NCBI GenBank assembly: GCA_030460725.1
Contig: JAKECL010000054.1
Location: 1 to 8,330, forward strand
Reading direction: 5' to 3'
Origin: Propionibacterium sp.
GTDB lineage: Bacteria; Actinomycetota; Actinomycetes; Actinomycetales; Actinomycetaceae
Length of the DNA stretch: 8,330 nucleotides
Part shown: positions 1-4,110 of the stretch, in pieces
Position numbering within the stretch: the stretch's first letter is position 1
Layout of the letters: each line of letters opens with the position of its first letter
Notes under the pieces: generated by a model
Database searches by the model: none
Told to the model about the DNA's origin: nothing
What the model saw: the letters and a program-made list of their open reading frames with translations, nothing else
Position numbers and translations under genes: made by a program

Positions 1-451
1 GGGCGACCTGGACGGGCACCGTGCCGTCGGCGCGGGGGATCGGGTCGCCGTGCGGGTCGCGTTCGGGATGCCCCAGGAGTGCGTCGATGCGCTGGACCAT
101 GAGGTCGGAGGCGGAGTGCTCCAGGTGCTCGGCCTCGGCGTGGACCTCCTCGAGGCTGTAACCGAGGATCTGCAGCAGGAAGGTCTCGATGAGTCGGTGG
201 CGACGGGTCATCTCGATGGCGTAGGTGCGTCCCTGATCCGTGAGGGTCACTTCGCCGTAGGGCGCGTGCTCGATCAGCCCGTGCTCGGCCAGCTTGGCGA
301 TGGCCCCGGAAGCCGTGGAGGGGCGCACCCCGGCCCTACGGGCGATGGTCGAGGGCGTCACGTGTGTGTCGGACCACTCCTGGAGACCCCAGATCACCTT
401 GAGGTAATCCTGTGCATTGGCGGAGAGGTCTGAGAGAGCCACGGTGGCCAT
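1..451 (-). CDS. mntR: Manganese-dependent DtxR/MntR-family repressor (partial, 3' end outside window)
   Basis: The minus strand is open from the ATG at 451-449 to the window edge and gives the first 150 residues. An N-terminal winged helix (about residues 12-75, with PSTASGAIAKLAEHGLI as recognition helix and following turn) is followed by the helical metal-binding and dimerisation domain (about 76-150) ending in RDPHGDPIPRADG, a hallmark of this family. Candidate metal ligands are D15, H85, E89, H104 and the E108-x-x-E111-H112 motif. D15 and E108 replace the Met and Cys of iron-sensing DtxR, which favours manganese sensing. K18 stands where Bacillus MntR has a ligand Glu. From memory, the closest match is the mycobacterial SirR/MntR type (LS-x-x-AQDYLKVIW). 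The expected C-terminal SH3-like domain is not visible. Members repress Mn/Fe uptake genes when metal is bound. The start is not certain: GTG at 442-440, with AGGA eight bases upstream, is an alternative. No metal transporter gene is in view. Confidence 0.9.
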   Translation of the reverse strand, partial: MATVALSDLSANAQDYLKVIWGLQEWSDTHVTPSTIARRAGVRPSTASGAIAKLAEHGLIEHAPYGEVTLTDQGRTYAIEMTRRHRLIETFLLQILGYSLEEVHAEAEHLEHSASDLMVQRIDALLGHPERDPHGDPIPRADGTVPVQVA

Positions 452-487
452 CCTATGGGGTCGTGTGGGGAGTGCGTCGAGGTCCCG

Positions 488-503
488 GCAAGGCGTGCCT
501 TGC
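488..503. promoter_or_regulatory. Candidate MntR/DtxR-type operator upstream of mntR
   Basis: GCAAGGCGTGCCTTGC is a perfect 16-bp palindrome (7-bp arms around GT). Its near edge lies 36 bases upstream of the mntR ATG. Arms reading AAGGC/GCCTT recall the AGG/CCT half-sites of actinobacterial DtxR and MntR boxes, although it does not fit the full DtxR consensus. Autoregulation is common in this family, so an MntR operator is the simplest reading. This assignment is inferred from symmetry and position. Confidence 0.45.
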
Positions 504-520
504 TGCGCATTCCAGGTGCG

Positions 521-555
521 CTCGCCGAACGGTGGGATTCTCACCGAACGGTGGG
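521..555. repeat. 16-bp direct repeat pair, period 19
   Basis: Bases 521-536 and 540-555 both read CTC(G/A)CCGAACGGTGGG, 15 of 16 identical, with 19 bp between starts, just under two helical turns. A third, inverted copy of the CGAACGGTGG part is at 593-584. The arrangement looks like tandem protein-binding half-sites. The second copy overlaps the left arm of the larger dyad at 526-593. Confidence 0.6.
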
Positions 556-593
556 GGTATACCGCTTCATCTCGGTGAGAAGTCCACCGTTCG
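526..593. repeat. 68-bp dyad: 22-bp inverted repeat around a central palindrome
   Basis: The left arm 526-547 and the reverse complement of the right arm 572-593 agree at 20 of 22 positions. Both read CGAACGGTGG, two variable bases, then TTCTCACCGA. The 24-bp spacer contains GGTATACC at 556-563, whose centre coincides exactly with the centre of the whole dyad (between 559 and 560). As plus-strand RNA it would fold into a long stem (one G-U pair, one mismatch) with a 24-base loop. It could be a multi-site operator, a cruciform or a structured transcript. No T-run follows on either strand, so an ordinary terminator is less likely. Confidence 0.7.
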
Positions 594-623
594 ACGTCGA
601 TGCGGCGGGAGGGCTCGGTCGTA

Positions 624-686
624 TGCCAGCCAGGACGGACTTCGCGGTCGGAACTGACCGGACTTCGAGCCCGGCCCTAGCTGGCA
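624..686. repeat. Inverted repeat enclosing a repeat core
   Basis: TGCCAGCCAGG (624-634) and CCTAGCTGGCA (676-686) are reverse complements with one mismatch. Nested inside is a small hairpin, CGGTC (645-649) with GACCG (656-660). GGACTTCG occurs twice in the interior (637-644 and 660-667), the second as part of the GAACTGACCGGACTTC core. The layout resembles a small REP- or MITE-like unit, but no target-site duplication or transposase is visible. Confidence 0.45.
651..666. repeat. First copy of the GAACTGACCGGACTTC repeat core
   Basis: This 16-bp core is identical to the one inside the two longer repeats at 728-754 and 773-799. It also shares the following AGCCC with the 728 copy after a one-base offset. 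It lacks the CAGTGGGTCCT left part of the other two. Confidence 0.7.
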
Positions 687-714
687 GTCTGGTTGTGACC
701 CATCCAGGAGGTTC

Positions 715-771
715 ATGATGAGTAGTTCAGTGGGTCCTGAACTGACCGGACTTCAGCCCAGCGGGAACTGA
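715..771 (+). CDS. Possible 18-codon mini-ORF overlapping the repeat (doubtful)
   Basis: A perfect AGGAGG (706-711) stands 3 and 6 bases before two consecutive ATG codons (715 and 718). From the first ATG the reading is MMSSSVGPELTGLQPSGN, then TGA at 769-771. The VGPELTGL part is encoded by the direct repeat and recurs in the same frame in the next copy. I recognise no homologue. The ORF points against its neighbours and would be antisense to their transcripts. The main support is the strong ribosome-binding site, which could be chance in a purine-rich patch. Confidence 0.2.
   Translation: MMSSSVGPELTGLQPSGN
724..743. repeat. Perfect hairpin at the start of the direct-repeat block
   Basis: AGTTCAG (724-730) and CTGAACT (737-743) form a 7-bp stem with a six-base loop. 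It partly overlaps the first 27-bp repeat and is not preserved in the second. It lies 73 bp beyond the stop of the exporter ATPase on its strand and could help end that transcript, but there is no T-tract. Confidence 0.4.
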
Positions 772-799
772 GCAGTGGGTCCTGAACTGACCGGACTTC
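728..799. repeat. Two identical 27-bp direct repeats, 45 bp apart
   Basis: Bases 728-754 and 773-799 are identical, starting CAGTGGGTCCTGAACTGACC and ending GGACTTC. The period of 45 bp is a multiple of three. The second copy ends 16 bp before the stop codon (816-818) of the minus-strand ATPase gene. Identity over 27 bp next to unrelated flanking bases suggests recent duplication or a dispersed repeat family. I do not recognise it as an insertion-sequence end. Confidence 0.8.
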
Positions 800-815
800 G
801 CCGGGGGGTGGGCGG

Positions 816-1487
816 TCAGCGCTCGGTGAGGGTGCCGTCCTCCATTGACAGGACCCGGTCGCAGGCATCCAGCAGGCGCTCGTCATGGGTGACCATGACG
901 GTGGCCTTGCCACGCTCGTGCGTCTGCTCGGCGAGGATGCGCGCCACGTCCAGGGCGCGGCGCGTGTCCAGGGCTGCCGTCGGCTCATCGGCCAGGACCA
1001 CCTGGGGGTCGTGGTAGAGGGCGACCGCGATGGCGGCGCGCTGGCGCTCGCCCCCGGAGAGCTCGCCCGGGTACTTCCCGGCCAGGGCGCTGATCCCGAG
1101 TTCGTCGAGCAACCCGTCGCGCACCCCCGGCTGGGCGGAAGTGCGGGCCGCATGGTCGTGCAGGGCGAACTGGTCACGCACGGTGAGGAAGGGCACGAGG
1201 CTGGCGGCCTGGAGGATGAACCCCATCCGGCGCAGGCGCACCCGGGAGCGTCGCTTCTCGGGCAACTCGGAGAACTCCTCCCCACCGATGGTGACGGTCC
1301 CCGACGTGGGTTGGCGCAGGCCGCCCATGATGGTGAGCAGGGTCGACTTCCCCGACCCCGAGGGGCCGACGATTCCGACGAACTCGCCCTCGTCGACCGT
1401 CAGGTCCGTGGGAGCCAGGGCGTGGACGACTTCGTCGCCCTGGGTGAAGTCGCGTGAGACGTCGTGCAGGGAGAGAACTGTGGTCAT
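816..1487 (-). CDS. ABC transporter ATPase, MacB/LolD/HrtA-like
   Basis: This 223-residue nucleotide-binding subunit hydrolyses ATP on the cytoplasmic face to power the partner permease. All key motifs are intact: Walker A GPSGSGKST (41-49), Q-loop Q93, signature LSGGERQR (143-150), Walker B VVLADEP with catalytic E168, D-loop near AALD (171-174) and switch H201. Length is normal for the MacB/LolD/FtsE group. GFILQAASLVPFLTV and VTHDERLLDACDRVL resemble the HrtA haem-exporter ATPases I remember from Firmicutes. The ATG at 1487-1485 was chosen because it overlaps the permease stop as ATGA and has GGAGG (1495-1499) seven bases upstream, inside the permease gene, so translation is probably coupled. 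An in-frame upstream extension to 2078 is only antisense-frame noise. Substrate cannot be read from this subunit. Confidence 0.93.
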   Translation of the reverse strand: MTTVLSLHDVSRDFTQGDEVVHALAPTDLTVDEGEFVGIVGPSGSGKSTLLTIMGGLRQPTSGTVTIGGEEFSELPEKRRSRVRLRRMGFILQAASLVPFLTVRDQFALHDHAARTSAQPGVRDGLLDELGISALAGKYPGELSGGERQRAAIAVALYHDPQVVLADEPTAALDTRRALDVARILAEQTHERGKATVMVTHDERLLDACDRVLSMEDGTLTER

Positions 1488-2548
1488 GAGATGGCCTCCA
1501 CCGGATCGATACGGGAGACGACGCGGACGGAGATCAACCCGCCCAGCACCGCGAAGACGATGAAGGCGGTCGTGATGGCCGCATCCATCACGGCATCCAC
1601 GCGGAAGGGAACGGCCTGGGGCAGGACCAGGGCGCTCACCAGGGTCAATGTCAGTCCCAGGGCGACGCCCCCGGCTGAGAGCAGCGCCGTCTGGGCGGCG
1701 CCCGAGATGATGAGGTAACGCGTCGGCACCCCGCGCGCCTTGAGGATTCCCAGGACCGGCCTCTTCTGGAGGGTGAGCACGTAGATGAAGATCCCCAGCA
1801 CGAAGGATGCGATGACGATCAGGGATCCGATCATCAGGGAGAAGGTCAGCACCTGCGCGCTGTAGCCGGGAAGGGTGTTGACGAAGGCGGCGGAGTCCAG
1901 GACGTCCAATCCTGCATCGGCAATGGCCTGGTCCCCGCTGAGGTCCTCGCGCGAGACCATGGCATTGGGGGTCGGGGACACGCTGGAGGGTCCGTTGTCG
2001 ATGAGCGCCGTGTCCTGGAAGAACACGACGGGCAGCGCCTGGAAGGACTGGTCGTGGGCGAACCCGGTCACCTCCCACTCGTGGTCGGACCCGGTGAGCG
2101 TGAAGACCTGCCCCACCTGCCAGCCTTCGTCCTTGAGGGAGTCATCGGTCACCACCTGGCGGCTGGGATCTGTGGGCGCTTCCCCCTCCACGAGGGAGGG
2201 GGCGAGGAAGGAGCCCTCGGGAAGACCGAAGCCCGAGGCGTCGATCTTCGTACCCGCCGCATCCTCCAGGACCACAGGCGTGGTCAGCAGCGTCGAGGTG
2301 TCCGGTGACGTCGGGACGGCGTTGACCTGGTCCTGCGAGAGACGAGACGCGGAGACGTTCTCATTGGAGGCCTCCGTCAGGACGATGCTGGTCGCTCTCC
2401 AGTCGTCCACGGACGAGCGGTAGGAGTGGGCGAGGCCCTGCGCCAGGGCCGCCAGGAAGAACGTCAGGTAGCTGACCAGGGCGATCACAGAAATGATGAG
2501 TGCGAACTTCGTGGGCTGGTGGCGAATCTCGCGCAATGCCAAGAACAC
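1484..2548 (-). CDS. ABC transporter permease, FtsX/MacB fold, HrtB-like
   Basis: This 354-residue membrane protein has one N-terminal helix (about 15-38), a large extracytoplasmic domain (about 40-230) and three C-terminal helices (about 232-259, 281-308, 321-342), the classical FtsX/MacB topology. It ends in the family signature RIDPVEAIS. LREIRH at the N terminus, YVLTLQKRPVLGILKARG after helix 2 and VPFRVDA before helix 4 resemble HrtB-type haem exporter permeases. With the ATPase it would form a mechanotransmission-type exporter for haem or another hydrophobic or toxic compound; haem is inferred. The start is GTG (2548-2546), with a GAGGGGAG ribosome-binding site (2553-2560) four bases away. 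No haem-sensing two-component system (HrtRS/ChrSA type) is adjacent. The gene is first in the operon, and its promoter region contains a palindromic operator candidate. Confidence 0.9.
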   Translation of the reverse strand: MFLALREIRHQPTKFALIISVIALVSYLTFFLAALAQGLAHSYRSSVDDWRATSIVLTEASNENVSASRLSQDQVNAVPTSPDTSTLLTTPVVLEDAAGTKIDASGFGLPEGSFLAPSLVEGEAPTDPSRQVVTDDSLKDEGWQVGQVFTLTGSDHEWEVTGFAHDQSFQALPVVFFQDTALIDNGPSSVSPTPNAMVSREDLSGDQAIADAGLDVLDSAAFVNTLPGYSAQVLTFSLMIGSLIVIASFVLGIFIYVLTLQKRPVLGILKARGVPTRYLIISGAAQTALLSAGGVALGLTLTLVSALVLPQAVPFRVDAVMDAAITTAFIVFAVLGGLISVRVVSRIDPVEAIS

Positions 2549-2596
2549 GGGTCTCCCCTCGACGGTGGAAGCCCGGCCGGGCGACCCTCATGAATC

Positions 2597-2613
2597 TGAC
2601 ACAGTGTCTGTCA
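2597..2613. promoter_or_regulatory. Palindromic operator candidate for the exporter operon
   Basis: TGACACAGTGTCTGTCA contains an 11-bp palindrome (GACAC-A-GTGTC, 2598-2608) followed by an extra TGTCA half-site. It lies 49-65 bases upstream of the permease start. On the minus strand it falls between a possible -35 TTGCCG (2621-2616) and a weak -10 CAGATT (2598-2593), spaced 17 bases, so a bound repressor would block the promoter. GACAC/GTGTC dyads are typical of TetR-family operators. No TetR gene is in the window. The promoter elements are weak matches. Confidence 0.45.
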
Positions 2614-2766
2614 CCCGGCAAGTCGGAGTGGTGTGGGAATCCTCGCCCCTGGGTGCGCTCGGGTCGGCGCAGGTGCGGTGGGCGTCGCGCACGGATCCCC
2701 GGATGCGTCGTGTCACCCTCGCCCGCCGAACGCCGAGAACCGGCTGCGCCACGCGCGCCCTGCGCC

Positions 2767-2772
2767 TAGCGT
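2767..2772 (+). promoter_or_regulatory. -10 element of a leaderless promoter for the flavoprotein gene
   Basis: TAGCGT fits the actinobacterial TAnnnT -10 pattern and is followed by exactly six bases (GAGGGC) and then the ATG at 2779. Transcription would therefore start at or next to the start codon. GAGGG is too close to the ATG to serve as a ribosome-binding site. No good -35 is seen. Confidence 0.4.
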
Positions 2773-2778
2773 GAGGGC

Positions 2779-3984
2779 ATGACTGACTTTGACTACATCG
2801 TCGTGGGAGCCGGCATGGCGGGCGACGCCGCTGTTGCAGGCATCCGCGAGGAGGACTCCACCGGAACCATCGCTCTGATCGGCGCCGAGCCGGACCCGCC
2901 CTACAACCGCCCCGCCCTGTCGAAGGCCCTGTGGCGGGAGGAGGACACGACCACGTCGACGATCCTCCTCAAGGCGTCCTCCACACCGGGTGTGACGCTG
3001 GTGCTGGGTACGCGCGTCACCTCGGTGAACTCGGACTCCCACACGGTCACCACGCAGGACGGGAAGGTGCTCGGATACCATCGACTGGTCCTCACGACGG
3101 GGGGTCGCCCTCGTACGGCGGGCATCCCCGCAGGCCCGCGCACCATCCACTTCCACGACCTCTCCGACTACCGCGACCTGCGCACCCACGCCCAACGCGG
3201 CGCCCACGTGGTGGTGGTCGGCGGCGGCTTCATCGGGACGGAACTGGCAGCCGTCCTCGCCGAGACCCCAGCCACCGTCACCTACGTCCTCCCACGTGAC
3301 CACGTCGACGGCCACGTCCTGCCCGAGGAGATCGCGCGCCACCTCGACGAGGTCTTTGCCGCCCACGGTGTGGAGCTGGTTCCCGGTGTGCGCATGACGA
3401 CGGTCGCGCAGGACCCGGATGGTGGCGGGGTCACGGTCACCCTGGACGATGGGCGCGAGCTGCACGCCGATGTCGTGGTCCTCGGGCTCGGCCAGGACCC
3501 CGAAACCGATCTCGCCACCGCCGCGGGACTGGCCGTGTGGGAGGGCATCGTGGTGGACGACCACCGGCGGACCTCCCACCCCGACATCTTTGCCGCAGGT
3601 GACGCCGTGGCCAGCCCGGACCGGGTCTTCGGGCGCAGACGTGTCCAGCACGAGGACGCCGCGGTGGTGGGCGGGCGGGTGGCCGGGCGCAACGCCGCGG
3701 GTGGCGATGTCAGAGACGACCACGTCCCCTACTTCTACTCCGATCTCTTCGCCGACGGCTATGAGGCGCTGGGCATCACCGACCCCGACGGGACCACGTT
3801 GGTGGACTGGAAGGAGCCGGGAGAGGCAGCCGTCGTCTACTACTTCGACCCGGACTCGGTGCTCCAGGGCGTGCTCATGTGGAACGTGTGGGGCGATGAG
3901 GACCATGACACGAAGGCGATCGCCGCGCACCTGCTGGAGGACCGATCTCCCCGCGAGCCCGGTGATCTGGTCGGGGCGATCTGA
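2779..3984 (+). CDS. FAD/NAD(P)-dependent oxidoreductase, AIF/ferredoxin-reductase-like
   Basis: This 401-residue cytoplasmic flavoprotein should transfer electrons from NAD(P)H through FAD to an acceptor that is not evident here. It has the two-dinucleotide-domain fold: FAD-binding GAGMAG (10-15), the PPYNRPALSK segment with K49 where AIF and rubredoxin/ferredoxin reductases have a flavin-contacting Lys, NAD(P)-binding GGGFIG (148-153), and the second FAD motif IFAAGD (270-275). RRVQHEDAAVVGGRVAG (287-303) and YSDLFADGYEALGITD (320-335) closely recall apoptosis-inducing factor and its bacterial relatives. The C-terminal 90 residues form the third, interface-type domain. Length is normal for the group. 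No redox-active CxxxxC is present, so it is not a disulfide reductase. It is divergent from the exporter operon and lies 126 bp before lhr. No ferredoxin, rubredoxin or oxygenase neighbour reveals a partner. Confidence 0.88.
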   Translation: MTDFDYIVVGAGMAGDAAVAGIREEDSTGTIALIGAEPDPPYNRPALSKALWREEDTTTSTILLKASSTPGVTLVLGTRVTSVNSDSHTVTTQDGKVLGYHRLVLTTGGRPRTAGIPAGPRTIHFHDLSDYRDLRTHAQRGAHVVVVGGGFIGTELAAVLAETPATVTYVLPRDHVDGHVLPEEIARHLDEVFAAHGVELVPGVRMTTVAQDPDGGGVTVTLDDGRELHADVVVLGLGQDPETDLATAAGLAVWEGIVVDDHRRTSHPDIFAAGDAVASPDRVFGRRRVQHEDAAVVGGRVAGRNAAGGDVRDDHVPYFYSDLFADGYEALGITDPDGTTLVDWKEPGEAAVVYYFDPDSVLQGVLMWNVWGDEDHDTKAIAAHLLEDRSPREPGDLVGAI

Positions 3985-4055
3985 GCTCCGGGGGCGCGCC
4001 GGTCGCTGACGTAGGCAGGGGACAGGAGGCAGGGGCGAGGTCGGGAGCAGGCGGG

Positions 4056-4071
4056 CTGGGCCGGTGCCCAG
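4056..4071 (+). terminator. GC hairpin between the flavoprotein gene and lhr (weak terminator candidate)
   Basis: CTGGGC-CGGT-GCCCAG is a perfect 6-bp stem with a four-base loop, 71 bp after the flavoprotein stop and 39 bp before the lhr start. No T-run follows, so an intrinsic terminator is uncertain. Two AGGCAGGGG copies (4013-4021 and 4027-4035) precede it. Confidence 0.3.
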
Positions 4072-4098
4072 GAGTCGATGGAGGGACGGCCGGTGCGC

Positions 4099-4104
4099 CA
4101 CACT
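4099..4104 (+). promoter_or_regulatory. -10-like element of a leaderless promoter for lhr
   Basis: CACACT is followed by six bases (GGGGAC) and the lhr ATG at 4111, the same geometry as at the flavoprotein gene. No -35 is apparent, and the first base departs from TAnnnT. No ribosome-binding site at normal spacing is present, which supports leaderless translation. Confidence 0.35.
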
Positions 4105-4110
4105 GGGGAC

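Larger units (their letters stand above)
452..815. other. Structured non-coding stretch between mntR and the exporter operon
   Basis: No ORF here has a recognisable protein. The stretch separates two minus-strand units and holds, from left to right, a 16-bp palindrome, a 68-bp dyad, a 63-bp inverted repeat enclosing a repeat core, a 7-bp-stem hairpin and two 27-bp direct repeats, each listed separately. I find no clear sigma-70 promoter for mntR. A TTGCCG at 491-486 (minus) has only a poor partner (CACACG at 467-462). There is no hairpin plus T-run that would be a classical terminator for the exporter operon. Confidence 0.7.

Noticed and set aside
50..433. 127-residue plus-strand ORF
   Set aside because: It is antisense to the well-supported mntR reading and has no recognisable domain or ribosome-binding site.
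728..799. CRISPR array
   Set aside because: There are only two full copies with an 18-bp gap, the third core is not evenly spaced, and no cas gene is present.
713..1285. 190-residue minus-strand ORF ending in a duplicated VRSVQDPL peptide
   Set aside because: The duplication only reflects the 27-bp direct repeats. The rest is an off-frame reading of the ATPase gene.
1488..2078. N-terminal extension of the ATPase frame upstream of 1487
   Set aside because: The extension is out of frame within the permease gene and has no domain. The ATGA overlap with a GGAGG site gives a better start and the normal family length.
4013..4035. AGGCAGGGG direct repeats as a regulatory site
   Set aside because: Two 9-bp copies in a purine-rich stretch at a 14-bp period are weak evidence and may be chance in GC-rich DNA.
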